DNA from: Siniperca chuatsi
Taxonomy: Eukaryota > Chordata > Actinopteri > Centrarchiformes > Sinipercidae
DNA: 64,000 bases
Assembly: GCF_020085105.1 (NCBI RefSeq)
Contig: NC_058057.1
Coordinates: forward strand, 25,121,082 to 25,185,081
Direction: 5' to 3'
Under the pieces are notes generated by a model. It saw only the letters and a program-made list of their open reading frames with translations, did not search any database and was not told the origin of the DNA. A program made the position numbers and the translations under genes. Of the stretch, positions 12,558-24,240 are shown piece by piece; within the stretch, counting starts at the first letter, position 1, and each line of letters starts with the position of its first letter.

Positions 12558-12594
12558 TCGAGCAACCCCGAGCTGCTCTGCCATAACAGGACAG

Positions 12595-13500
12595 GCTTCC
12601 CCCTACACCCCTCCTCTTTCTCTCTTTTTTGCTTCTTCCGTCTACTCGCAGTCTTTTCCCCTTCTACCTCCTCTTCCTCACTCTTTTCCTCTTCTCTTTT
12701 CCTTCCTCCCTCTTTTCCTCCCTCTTCTTTTTCAGTCCCATTTAATACCCTCCATCATTATCTTGCCCCTCTTTCTGTTTTATTTCTTTCCTTTCATACT
12801 TTCTTCTTCTTCCTCTTCCTTCCACTCTCTTCCTTTCCGTCCGTCCCTATTTCCTTTTCTCCTTCTTTCTTTCCTCCCCTTTTACCACCTTATTTTTTCC
12901 CTTTCGTATTTTTGTCCAGTTCTCCCCTACACTCCCTTGCTTCCTTCTTTCCATCCCTCGATCTCCTTCTTCCTTTCTTTTTCATTTCTTTCCCCTTTGT
13001 TATTTTTTCTTTCCTTTTATCTCCTCTTTTTCCTCTTCCTCCCTCTCTCGTCCTTTCCTTTCCATCCATCCCTCCTTCCTTTTTCCCTCCTCGTTTCCCA
13101 AATCCTTTTTTCTCTTCCCGACTTGTCCTGTTATCTCCTGCAGTCCCTTGCCTTCTCCTCTTCTCTCTTTCTTTCTTCCTCCCTTGTTTTCTTCTCTTTT
13201 TCATCGTTCTTTTGATCATGTAACTTTCCCTCTTCCCCTCTTCCCCTCTTCCCTTTCCTTTCATCCCTTCTTCTATCTATTCGTTCCTCTGTCTTCCTTT
13301 CATTTCCACCCCCCAACTCTTTTTTTCTATTCCCTATTGTCCTTATTTCTTCTTTCCTCATCCCAGTCTCCTTCCTTTTCATTGTTTCCTCACTTTTAGC
13401 CCCTTTCTTCTCTCCTTCTCTGTAGTCTGTCCTCCTCTCTTCCTCATCCCTCTTCCATTGTTCTCTCTCTTTCCTCCCCTCTTCTCCTCCACACCCTCAC
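12595..13500. repeat. 900-bp polypyrimidine/polypurine tract upstream of atf3
   Basis: The given strand is overwhelmingly C and T in irregular TTCC/TCCC/CTTT blocks with no fixed unit, so the complementary strand is almost pure purine. It begins within about 50 bp of the atf3 promoter cluster. Long open frames on both strands (Ser/Phe/Pro-rich one way, Lys/Arg/Glu/Gly-rich the other) are composition artefacts and are not called as genes. Confidence 0.9.
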
Positions 13501-14139
13501 ATTCAAAATTCGGATGAATAAAGTTCCTCTGAACAACATTCAAAAAGCTGAAAAATAATGAAATCACCACAAACAAACAAGCAAACTAGTAAGAACTCTT
13601 CTCCCTCTTGCCCTTGCTCCCCGTCCCCTCTCCCTCTTTTGAAAATAACATTCCAGTCATTCCACACTAACGAGTGAATAATGCTGTTCAAGCTGAATGA
13701 CACACGGCAGTTATTTATTCTGTGGTTACATCTCATCAGCCGAGGTATAAAGCTGTGAGTTTGGACAGAGAGACAGAGAGATGGATGAATTGTGATGGGC
13801 TGTATTCCTTTCTTCATTTTGATTCGAAAGTGATATAGTTTTCTTAATTTATTAAGTGAATTTATGATTTGTTTATAAGGGTGAAATGACCTTTCCCAAG
13901 AAGTGAAATCATCCCGAAGATCAGCTGGTAGGTAGATAAAGAAAATATATCTTTGCTGCTCATGAACTGGTGTGGTTTGAAACATTTTGTAGCAGCGAAG
14001 TGGCTTTAATGTAATCCACTACTCTTCTCTGACTTAATTGGTCTTAACTGGTTGATCGTCTTTGCTCACCTGCTGAGTCATGCGGGGATTTCCTGACAGG
14101 ATCAGTGAGAAGTTGTGTTTCTACCTTAAAGATACATCA
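13501..14139. other. Intergenic sequence, no gene recognised
   Basis: Ordinary mixed sequence between the pyrimidine tract and an AGT-rich tract. No exon or repeat family was recognised. Confidence 0.4.
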
Positions 14140-14555
14140 TTTTTATCATTATTACTAGAGTATTGTTAGACTTATTATTAGAAAAGATGGTAGTAGTAGC
14201 TGCAAGAGAAATGCTAAAGCAGTTACTTGTACTAGCAGCAGTAGTACAAATATTACATTTACTGGTAGTAACTGGTATTAGTAGTGGTAGGAGTGCTTCT
14301 TTTACAGAAGTGGTATCAGTTTTCCAACATACTGAACTTATTATATTGTATACTACTATACTACTACTACTACTATCGTACTAGTAGGACATCTTGGGGA
14401 AATGAAACTAGTGGTATATTTTCTAGTGGCAGTAATGATAGTTATACAAGTGTTAGCAGCAGTTTTGTTAGTAGTGGCATTGGTACAATTGCCGGTAGTA
14501 ATACTACTAGACGTAGGTATACCATAGTTGCTTCACAAGCAGCCACATTAAAGGT
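14140..14555. repeat. Degenerate AGT/TAG trinucleotide-rich tract
   Basis: Irregular TAGTAG, CAGTAG and TAGTGG runs make up about 400 bp, including TACTACTACTACTA at about 14,350. Similar in kind to the longer tract at 38.76-39.96 kb. The open frames are artefacts of the trinucleotide period. Confidence 0.7.
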
Positions 14556-16539
14556 ATAATCAGTATAAATACAGTTTAATGACTTTCACTTGTTGTAGAT
14601 TTATTGGTAGCAGACGTAGTACTACCTCTTCTCCTGAGGCTTCCTCTATTTTCCTTCCTCTCAGTTCAGGTTTTTGGGAAGTTTTTCCTTGAGAGCTTCA
14701 GATGCGTCTGGAAAAATTGTTGATGTGGGGTCATTAAGGTTGAAAATTTTAAACGTTTGGGGCATCCTGGTGATTTAAGATTTCTTCAATAAACCCGCCA
14801 CATCCCTGTTATATGCCTGTTATAAATGTGCTTTGATGCTCTGAATCTGCAACCACAGCTTCTTCTCTCAACTACAAACTCTTTATTTAACACTTTTCAA
14901 GCTTGCAGAGGGTTTGATACTCTAAAGACAGACTTTGGGCAGAGTATCACCTTTTGATATTGGAAAAGAAACTGGGCAATTCAAATACAGTAAACCTGAC
15001 ATGAACTTGTAGTAAAACCACTGGCTGTATTAATAGTAATAATAACTTTATTAGTAGATGTAGGTCTAGGTCTAAAGGCAGAGCTCTTTCCTCCTCTGCC
15101 TTCAATTCTCTCTTTTCCTGCCTCATCAATCATTTCCTGTCATTTCCAGCTCAAAGCCTCTGACTGTTGTAATCTAGAAACTTCCAGTTTCTTCTGTCTA
15201 CAAAGCAAAATGTTTCTTTCACTGAATCCAGCCTTTCTTTTCTTAGAAACAACGTTGCTCAAGGAGTATAGAAATTGTGAAATGTCAAAAATCAACTACA
15301 ACTAAAGACTTTATATGCTGGTATCATGAGTGTTCATGGCTTTACTCAGAATGAATTGTATAACAGGAACGACCTAACTTCCACTTTTCCTGTCAGTGTG
15401 TGACAAGTGTGTGTGTTTTCAACCACCCTGGGTAGTGCATTGCTTCCAAGTAAGCCTTGACAGGGTGCTGAAAACATCTCAGGGGAATCGTACTGTAGAG
15501 CAATCAGCAGTAAAAGCCATAAACGGTTAATAATCGACCAAACGGTGTTTCCCTGTTCAGCTTGACGTTAAACGGTTGAGGGTTTAGAGACCGGATGATA
15601 TCTGAGACAGGGAGGATGTAGGGCGAGTTATAAAACATAAATGCCATAAATGCATTTTTACATGATTTGTGTGTCTGAGCCTCAGTCAAAGCAGTTGGTA
15701 TCAAAAATGATATATTAAAATACATTTATAGCCTTCAATTCGTGCAAAGCTTTGTGTCACTTTGTATCGGTCTTGCAAAATATGTTTACAGTATGTCAGG
15801 GCTCACAGCCCAGAGAGGTAGTTCGTGTTTTAAGTTCCGGTTTTGTTTCGGTTCATGTGAAACCCCACTGCTGTGACCAGCATTGAGTGTTTAGTAATAT
15901 ATTTTGTAACACGGTGAAACCATGCATTGTCAGTGGATCTTTAGAATAAGTGTCAGCAGCGATGGTTAGTCAAAGATGAGGAACAACGTGTGGACAGATA
16001 TGCAGCAATACAGTTTTGCAGACTATTATTACAGTAATAGCAGCTTAGTTGGGAAATATCATGTGGTGAAAATCAAGGACTCAGGTCTGTGTAGAATCAA
16101 ACACAATATACAGAAACTACATTGAACATGGTCGTAAGAAGGAGTTCAGTCTGCTTTCAGCTGTCTGTGGAGTTGCGCCGATTGTGGCATGAGTGTCAGC
16201 AGGCTCTGGAACTTGATTTGCAGACAAAATAGCACCGGTGATTGGACCAGTGGATTTACCTCTATTGCAAGGGACATCATAAAATGTTGCAATGCTAATG
16301 TGGTTGACTGAACTCAACACAGCGGCTCCATGCAGATACTTTGTCTCTGTGAGTGAATCAACTGATCATAAAAAAATAAACAAATAAAATCCAGTTATAA
16401 ACGCTGGTATGAGCAACTCGTCAGGCCATCACTACCTGTGATGATTATCATTTCATAAATGTGTTGTTGTGCATGAGCCACATTCCAGTTTGAGGTAATG
16501 TTATAATTAGTTAAACCAGGGAAGCAGGAGATACAATGG
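14556..16539. other. Intergenic sequence, no gene recognised
   Basis: No exon, tRNA or clear transposon end was found. Text at about 14,630-14,700 (TTCTCCTGAGGCTTCC, then TTTTTCCTTGAG) faintly resembles the dispersed repeat better preserved at 24.6 and 62.2 kb, but is too decayed to call. Confidence 0.4.
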
Positions 16540-16870
16540 AATAGGAAACCAAACGCAGACTAACAGGTAGAGCTGGCGCAGATCAATAATTTATTAACAA
16601 AACAGAAAAACAAGTCCAAAATCCACAGACAGGCAAGGTACAAAGGAAACAAAGAAACCAGGGTGCTGACAGAGATACAATGACAAATAGACAACTGAAC
16701 AAAAGGACACAGACTTAAGTACACTTAGGTTAGGGAGCCAGCGAGACACAGGTGAAAACAATTAAAGCAATCAATGACAGGAAGCAAAACTAAAAGACAC
16801 TTGAGACAAGGAGACTGTTTCAAAATAAAACAGGAAATAACAGAACACAAACCCAAAACAATGACAGTTA
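16540..16870. mobile_element. Probable dispersed repeat (A/C-rich, retroelement-like)
   Basis: An A/C-rich run with 'AATTTATTAACAAAACAG', 'CAAGTCCAAAATCCA' and repeated 'GACACAGG' and 'AACAGGAAATAACAGAAC' phrases. I recall similar text as a recurrent fish interspersed repeat, but cannot assign a family or exact ends. Confidence 0.35.
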
Positions 16871-19599
16871 ATGCCCCTTTTAAAAGACGATGTTTGTTTT
16901 GTGTGAAGCTACGTCTAATTCGAGCTGACACGTTTGTAGTTGTATTTTTATTTTTAGAACGGCAGACACTGAAGAAAATACTGTAGGTTGAAAGGCACAA
17001 GCACACACAGAAACACACACACACACACTCTCTCTCTCAGCAGACAGACAGGTGTTGAAAAGTTTAAGAGGTCAGTGTAGTCATTCAGATTGATACTGCG
17101 ATGTGAAGTCAGTGCTGACCCTTTTGACTATTAATACCATATGATTGGAGCGCTAACCCGCCGGCTAAATATTACATTCTCTATTTTTATATTTGAAGGG
17201 TTTCATACCAAGCTCTGTGTGTATTCACACCCATGTCACACAAACTCCTGTGTTTGTTTGCCAAGATTTAAAACACCAAAACCAGATGGTCAGATTCATT
17301 TACAATATTTATGTGGGGATCGAGACTTTGCTCTCTGAATGTTCAGCTGTGAGAACTACATTTCATACATGAAGTCATTTTGTCAGAGGAAGTACAATTA
17401 ATACAAACAAGAGTTTAAATGCCGAAAGCAGGCATAGTGAGGATGTAAAACTGGTTCTAGATTAAATAAGAAAGGTTTTGATGTGTTTTTTTTACTATTT
17501 TCAAGTTACGATTTAAGTCAAGTTGCCTAATTTTGATGAACAAACTGTAAAGGGGCAAAATAAACTATTTCATTAGCTAAATGTAATTTAAAAAAACAGT
17601 TCCAGAAACATCAAATCACCTGTTCATAATTACTGTAATTCGCAATTAATATGAATGTTGGTGTTTAGTGTTGTTGAGTTTTATTGTCTGCTGTTTTCTC
17701 ACCGAGTTCACCAAGTTGTTTCCCGTGGAACAATAAATCATGTTATATGGTTTCATATCTGTTGTGAACCTTAGTCTCAAATAAACACATTTAATTCAAG
17801 CAGTACATCACACCAGTTAACCACTCTCACTTTCGCCTGTTGTCAGCTTTCATTTCACTTCCTGGGCTGCAGAGTATGTTTGGTTTCTGAACTTTCAGCC
17901 GCATTCCTTGGTTGATAAAAAAAACAAACATGATGCTGGAGCTTTAAGTTTCACTATGAGAGAACAGAGTCAGGGTATCAGGGAGTTTCTCATACTGAGA
18001 ATCTGCTCTTAGTAGAAGAGAAAGTGAAAGGAGAAAATGTTGGGTCGTGGGTATAATTTTAAGGGGACATGTCACCTCCAATAATTTCCTGTCCACCCTC
18101 AGTTAACTCCACCAAGTGGTCACAACAGTCTCGTCCTCTATGTTCATTTACACTTTTGACAAACTGTAGCTAAACCACACAGCAGAACAATACTGTAATA
18201 AACAGTTCTGTTAATTAGGGAGAAAATTTAGACTTAATTCAGATCTGACATTTATGATCATGATTTTGCATCATCTTGTCTTAGCATGAGTCCCACAAGT
18301 CTTACATTGAGCCGACGCCCCCCTTGTTATAAGATCATACTCCGGGTCCATTAAATCAATGTCAATTTTTTGTTCAAACTTTATGCCCCTCTAACTAGTT
18401 TGGAAGCAGTGGTGTGCATGTTTCTACACCCACAAATTACACCGAATCTAAATCAGGCAATGTGTCACTTTACATAACTGCTTAGACAGCATTTTTTAAG
18501 AAAACTGGGCACACCACGTTTTCATGGTTTTTTTTAGCCACTAGACTTTGTTCAGCACTACATTTATATCCAGATGAAATATCAATATTTATTTATGCAT
18601 TTGAATCAATTACATCAGCGTTCTGAAAACATTTTTCAGGTCAGAATGTCGTATTAAATGTCAGGAGGTTGCATATGTAGAGTATATAGTACACATCATT
18701 TTCACATTAAGAACACGCCGCTCTTGTTGGTGAAGATTGTAGTGCAGCACATTTATGTTGTTGGCGCTCCTGACGTTGAAATGAAAGTTATGCCGTTGTG
18801 TTGGGTTGGTGTCTAAACACATTCAGAAATCAGTTTCATTCCAACAACAGATCAAGTTTTAGTTATGCAAACATTTAACAAAGACAGAGCTCTTTCAAAC
18901 TGGAGAGTCCCATTTTATACAATATGAATATGATTTGAATTGTGTGTCTGAATGAATGATCTGACATGATTGTCCTCTATTGCCAGTTTTCATTATCATC
19001 GTGAATTGGATTTGCTTAGAAGTCTACAGTTTTATTATAATTGAGATTAAAGAAAACTGTGAAACGTTCTCTCATTTTATTGACAGATGCAGTTCCTACA
19101 ACTGTGAAGACATTTAAATTGTATTAAGATATTAATATTAATACAGTTTTTGAACTATTTGGGGGGTTTTGTGTGAGAAAAACAAAACTAATGCCAGATT
19201 TGTTACACCTTTCTTTGTTTCTCAGTGTTGTAACGATGACCCTTGACTTCCCTTTTATATAGGATGTCTCTAATGGTGATGATCTACACTAAACGCAACT
19301 GCAATCTACATGCTTAAAAAGTAAAAATGCAAGCGGTTTGTGGATCTAGTTCAATACATCTGAGACAGGAAGAGCTTAAAAACCAAAATGATTTTGTAAT
19401 GTAAGTGTTTGCAGGTTGCTGTAGTGGTCTATTCAATAATCTACCTCTCCACCCCCAGATTACAGATTAAGAACAAAGGATTTGTTGTTCTAATATTGTT
19501 GGAGAAGGGGGCCTTTCCTATTTCCTGTATTTCTAAATGAGACTTTGAAATGTTCTAGTAATGAAATACAAGTGCTTATGCTGATGATGATGATAAGTG
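16871..19599. other. Intergenic sequence, no gene recognised
   Basis: AT-rich sequence without recognised exons. A short ACAC/CTCT run lies at 17,008-17,038. Interferon-type motifs near 17.85 and 18.02 kb are listed separately. Confidence 0.4.
17853..18029. promoter_or_regulatory. ETS-IRF and ISRE-like motifs (weak candidate element)
   Basis: GGAAGTGAAA, the ETS-IRF composite consensus, is on the minus strand at 17,853-17,862. GAAAGTGAAA, an ISRE core, is on the plus strand at 18,020-18,029. Such short motifs arise by chance in tens of kilobases, so this is only a suggestion of an immune-responsive element. Confidence 0.2.
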
Positions 19600-20450
19600 T
19601 TGTGGATGAAGAGGAAGAGGAGGAGGCGTCCCATCTTCCCGGTGTCTTTTCCCGGTTCTCCGCTGGTTGCCCGGTAAAGCCACTGGGAGGATGAGAGGCA
19701 TTATTTCCCGGAAAGAAAGAGGGTGACGTAATCCGCTTCTGCTGAGAATAAAAGATGAGGGGGAGGAGGAGGAGGAGGACAGAGGAGCTTTTGTTTACGG
19801 GTCTGCTGCCATAGGAAAAATATAATTAAAACAAAAACACAAGAATCTAATTTTTTTTCTTATTCTATTGTAGCAATCTATACAATTATGCTGCAAAATG
19901 TAAAGAAAATACAATTAATTCATTATTTTATAAATTATTTAAATGTAATATAAAATTAAATATATAGAATAAATACATCTAAAATTTATGTAAAATGAAT
20001 AAACATTAAATGCTCTTTCTTATTATTGTTATCTAACGTAATATTTATGTATATAATGATTCATATTCATATATAATATTAATAATATTCATAGTGATTA
20101 TAAATTGAGTACTTCTACTGCAACTGTGAATAATAATATAATATAATAGAGTTTTAGATTTTATTTTCATAATCAAACTTATCATTTCTAAATTTCACTA
20201 TTTTATTTATTTATTGCCCTCTCCTATTTTCCTACTTCTTCTTTCCGTCCTGCTCCTGGTTGCATCATCCTTTCCGGGAAGCTGCGGCTCTTCCTCCTCC
20301 TCCTCCTTCTTCATCGCTGAAGGTCCGGGAAATCCCCCTCCTCCCCTCCTCCTCTCTGCCTCCTCCCTCCCTGCCAGCATCACGCCACTGATGAGAAGCG
20401 GGGCGGGGTGTGAAACACGGCGGGTTGATGGATGGAGAATGCAGTTCTTA
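19600..20450. promoter_or_regulatory. Candidate distal enhancer or promoter with stress/immune motifs
   Basis: Two GC-richer patches (about 19,610-19,800 and 20,220-20,420) flank a very AT-rich core. Patch one has a STAT palindrome TTCCCGGAA (19,705-19,713), a CRE-like TGACGTAA (about 19,723-19,730) and a TATA-like AATAAAAGA. Patch two has a CARE TTGCATCA (20,260-20,267), a second STAT site TTCCGGGAA (20,272-20,280) and a perfect kappaB site GGGAAATCCC (20,327-20,336). The site types match those of the atf3 promoter 7-8 kb away. No coding exon is evident; an unannotated non-coding transcript start is an alternative. Confidence 0.4.
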
Positions 20451-20843
20451 CTGTAGACTACATGTTAATGTGGTAAACGGGGTTTTAAGATAACGGCAGC
20501 CGGGCGGGATCATTTGCATTTCGATCTGAGTGATTCACCTCATTCCGGTAAATCACTGTGTTGCTACAACGGAGCTGCATGACGGACCGTAATACTGAAT
20601 ACAGCTACATCATAACAACACTGCAGGTTTATCATCAGATGCTGCTTCCAGAAAATACAGTTAACTGTTCTGCTTTACTGCTGCCGGACACCATGCTTTA
20701 TTTTGTAGGGTACTGCATTACAGCCAATCAGCATTTATCCTGAGTCTGAATAACCTTCACTACTGTAAAAACACGAATTATATATTTCAGTAAAGCATTA
20801 TTTTTATTCCTGAATTGAAATAACCCTTCAAATAATACGACAG

Positions 20844-21154
20844 AGTATCAGTGCCACATTGAGGGGGGAAGAAATCTGAAATTTGCGATTAAAAAAAGTA
20901 ATATTTTGACTAAAAAATCGTAATGTTACATGAATAAAGTCATACTTTTGAGAAAAAAAGTTGTAAAATTATGAGAATAAAGTTGATGTGATTTAAAGAT
21001 TTTAAGAAAGACTGTGAGAAAATGCTAAAAAAATATATTTTATACTCAAAGCAATCTATTCTATTATGACTTTTTTCTTACTTTATTCTCAAAATATTAT
21101 GACTTTATCCTCGAAATCTCAAATCATTTTCTTTCTGACAGTGGCCCTAATACT
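20844..21154. mobile_element. MITE with roughly 45-bp imperfect terminal inverted repeats
   Basis: The left end AGTATCAGTGCCACATTGAG and the right end, read in reverse, AGTATTAGGGCCACTGTCAG match with a few changes, and the similarity runs inward about 45 bp. Both ends contain TA at the same place, which would fit a TA target duplication of the Tc1/mariner type. The interior is AT-rich, with 'GAGAATAAAGT' and 'ACTTTATTCTC' as mirrored segments. Non-autonomous, with no frame. Confidence 0.65.
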
Positions 21155-21956
21155 ACGTCTTAATATAAAATGCAGCAGTTTTATACTATTAAATTTACAG
21201 TGGTGCTGAAACAAATGAATTGGAACCAATTGGATTTAAATAGAGCAAACATTCACCTTCTCAGGTTTTCAATGACTTTCTAATGTCACTACAGCAGTGA
21301 CATTCACAGCAACAGAGAGCAGAGATAAAGATCAGGCCCATGTGAAACTAGATTAATGTTATTGTGATTCGTCATAATTAGACCGGTTTAATGCTGAATA
21401 CAGAGTGTTGAGTCAGTGTTTAACACAGGCTGAAGGTTACAAACGTATGTAGTCAGCAGCTTCACCTGACACGATATAAGAAGCAGGACTTTATGAACTT
21501 TGACCTTGATGAGTTTGTGGACTCGTTTCTGAATTGTAATATATGTATATCGTTTTTGTAGAATTCACATCTTTGATATGGAAACATGTTCAGTTTGACT
21601 TGCCACACAGTGCTGAATTTAAATAATGTCTGTCTTCTCTATTTGACTCTTGCAGGGGCCGGCTTAGAGACTTAAAACTTGTTAAGACTCACTTTTAAAG
21701 TACATTATTGATAGTGGCATTGTTGATTCAGTGTAATAAATGAATGCCAAATAAACAACTTTAATAGGCTAATATGAAATAATATCAATAAATAGCTGCT
21801 ATTTGTGACTCCAAATAGTCTACATCCGTGATGGACAGATTGTGGAACAATGGACACAGACATGTAAAAGCCCCCCACCCATCCTACAAACAGTGGGAGC
21901 AAAACACCCAGACTGAAAGAGACAGAAAACAGTTACAATGACACAGGCTCGTCGTT
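21155..21956. other. Intergenic sequence, no gene recognised
   Basis: AT-rich and unremarkable. No exon or identified transposon end. Confidence 0.4.
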
Positions 21957-22575
21957 GGTAGTCGTTTTGTGTCTCTGTGGTAATTTTGTGTCTTTTTATG
22001 GTTGTTTTGTGTCTCTTTATAGTCTTTGTGTGTCTCTTTGTGGTCGTTTTGTGTCTTCTTATGGTCGTTTTGCAACTCTTTGTAGTCGTTTTGTGTCTCT
22101 TTGCGTCTCTTTGTAGTTGTTTTGCCCTAATGGCCGTTTTGTGTCTTTTTATGGTCGTTTTGCATCTCTTTGTAGTCTTTGTGTGTCTCTTTGTGGTCGT
22201 TTTGTGTCTCTTTGTAGTCGTTTCGTGTCTCTTTGCGTGTCTTTGTGGTCGTTTTGTGTCTTTTTGTGGTCATTTTGCAACTTTTTATAGTCGTTTTGTG
22301 TCTCTTTGCGTCTCTATGTGGTCGTTTTGTGTCTCTTTGTAGTTGTTTCGTGTCTCTTTGCATCTCTTTGTGGTCATTTTGTGTCTTCTTGTGGTTGTTT
22401 TGCAACTCTTTGTAGTTGTTTTGCCCCAATGGCCGTTTTGTGTCTTTTTATGGTTGTTTTGCAGTCTTTGTAGTCGTTTTGTGTCTCTTTGTAATCTTTG
22501 TGCGTCTCTTTGTAGTCGTTTTGTGTCTCTTTGTGTGTCTTTGTGGTCGTTTTGTGTCTCTTTGTGGTCGTTTTG
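21957..22575. repeat. 21-bp minisatellite, about 29 units
   Basis: The unit is close to GTCTCTTTGTGGTCGTTTTGT. Variants alternate TGTAGTCG, TGTGGTCG and TATGGTCG, with shortened TTTGCGTCTC units and occasional TTTTGCAACTCTT or TTTTGCCCCAATGG interruptions that recur. Because the unit is 21 bp, every frame without a stop stays open: minus-strand frames give NDHKETQ-like hydrophilic repeats and plus-strand frames give LCLFVVV-like ones. Neither has gene context. Confidence 0.9.
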
Positions 22576-23559
22576 CTTTTGATTGACTTTCCAACAAGAA
22601 ATGTTAAGAGTCACTTGATACAGAGGTTCTGGTCCAGGGGCCCCTGGTTTCAACCTTCTGACTCTGGTAGGGGGTGGGCATGGGGGTCGGCCTGGAATCT
22701 GATTGACCACCCCTGGCCACCCCTCTGGCCCCGCCTCTGGACTCTTACAGTACATCACATGAACTTTATTGTACTAGTTCTCTGTTTCTCTGCTTGCATA
22801 TGTTTTTGATCTTTATAATGAATTTCTTTGTTTCCCTTTGTTTCTCTTTCTTGAAAAACAGGGTTAGCGTTTGCTGCCCCGAGGCCTTTTTTTCATGCAG
22901 TAAATAAACTCCAGCTGCCTGAAAATAAGTAAAAATAAGCTTTTCATGTTAAAGTTGATTATCCTGCTCCTGAACTGAACCTAAAACAATGGGTGGTTGT
23001 GCCTGCGTAGGTGTCATTTGTGGGCTTTAAAACTACTGCTGGGTGTAACAGTGTGATAGAAGGGGACCGTGTCAAAGGTACAGGCTGTGATCTTTTATAA
23101 AGGAACCACATTGTGCTATATAATGTGAGCTGAAGGTCATAGAGGATAATAAATAATGTGACTCAGTGTTTTCTGCCTTTGCAGCTCAGTTCACTGCCCA
23201 CATTGGCCCCACTGTTTGATTTTCCCACCGCCGTACAGTACCTGAACAGTCACAGTAAGGTGTGTTTTATCGTGATAGTCAATTGGTACAGTTTGGTTTA
23301 AAGCCAGCTGATACAGCAGCTCTGTGTATCTGAAACCAGCCTGTTTTCTAAGTAAGGATGATGTCATCATGCAGGCGATGTACATGCAACAGTAAAGGTC
23401 AAGACTTAGTTACAGGTGATAGTTTTAAATCTCCTTCAGCTGAAAATAGTATTATGATGTTTTAATTCACATGAGTTTTGGCCCATTTACTCACTAAATC
23501 ACTTAAACTTAACACCAAGCTCACTATTTTGCAAAGTAAGCTCTAGTGTAGTGAAATTT
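22576..23559. other. Intergenic sequence, no gene recognised
   Basis: A GC-richer stretch at about 22,630-22,745 (GGGGTCGG, CCACCCCTGG) directly follows the minisatellite and may be part of the same repeat unit. The rest is unremarkable. Confidence 0.4.
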
Positions 23560-23820
23560 TAAACCTATTTTTTTTTTTTTTTTTTTTTACAATTCCAGTC
23601 AGCAATTGGTTTCCATTCATATTTGTAAAGATAGCAGTTTCATGTGGGAACTATTTTCTCTCTACCGATAGTTCCTACATGAAACTGTTTACAAAAAGGT
23701 CTGTGGATTATCTTGAGTAACCCGGTCATGATCTCTGGAAAGAGACGATGCTGTTGAGTTTTTCAAATGTATTTATTTTTTTGCACTTTGAGCACCACAA
23801 GCCGAGTGCCATATAGTCCC

Positions 23821-23878
<58 letters not shown>

Positions 23879-23955
23879 CTAGATGGAGAAATAGCACTAC
23901 AGATAAGAGGAAAAATATGTATTTTTGACTTGGGGTGAATTGTCCCTTTAAGAAC
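23560..23955. mobile_element. MITE-like element with internal hairpin and TA microsatellite
   Basis: After a poly-T run (about 23,567-23,588) comes a hairpin with 20-bp arms (23,635-23,654 and 23,668-23,687, one mismatch, 13-nt loop). The segment then runs through a (TA)n tract to GGGTGAATTGTCCCTTTAAG, a terminal sequence that I associate with a common fish MITE. The matching left terminus was not found, so it is probably 5'-truncated. Confidence 0.5.
23823..23871. repeat. (TA)n microsatellite, about 24 units
   Basis: Uninterrupted TA dinucleotides inside the MITE-like element. Confidence 0.95.
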
Positions 23956-24089
23956 ACATGATTTGTGAGCTAAAATGTGGGTACGGCCTTTTAAATATCA
24001 CTGCAGTAGGAGCAATAACTTGGCTTGTGTTGGAACCTGATCAAGTAAAAGTGTGGTTGACTTATCTTTTACCTTATTAAATACCGTCA

Positions 24090-24240
24090 ATAAGCACGCC
24101 TCCTTTCCTCTCCAACCCTCCCATCATCATGTGACATCATGACCTCCTCTCTCTTCATTTCTTCCTTTTTTCTTGTCTTCATTCCCCTTCCACCCTTTCC
24201 CTTCTTCCCTCTTACCACCCCTCCCTTCCTTTGTTGTTCC
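24090..24240. repeat. Pyrimidine-rich tract
   Basis: CCTCC/TTCC-rich stretch of about 150 bp; no fixed unit. Confidence 0.6.

Larger units (their letters stand above)
12396..12560 (-). promoter_or_regulatory. atf3: atf3 core and proximal promoter
   Basis: In minus-strand orientation the order is: C/EBP-ATF composite (12,549-12,557), a second TATA-like string CTATAAATAG (12,524-12,533), full CRE (12,514-12,521), TGACGCAAT composite (12,453-12,461), GC box GGCGGGGCC (12,441-12,449), TATA-like CTATAAGAA (12,421-12,428) and another composite element (12,408-12,415) just before the inferred start. The mammalian ATF3 promoter is known for a CRE, a TATA box and a C/EBP-ATF element close to the start, and for feedback by ATF proteins. 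This layout fits that description. Confidence 0.75.

Noticed and set aside
12549-13264. Long open frames on both strands across the pyrimidine tract (up to 224 codons)
   Set aside because: The peptides are Ser/Phe/Pro/Leu or Lys/Arg/Glu/Gly low-complexity strings fully explained by C/T-only sequence; no domain, no start or splice context.
22127-22758. Minus-strand frames with repeated Asn-Asp-His-Lys-Glu-Thr-Gln units, resembling a coiled-coil repeat protein
   Set aside because: A 21-bp tandem unit keeps frames open on both strands; there is no flanking gene structure.
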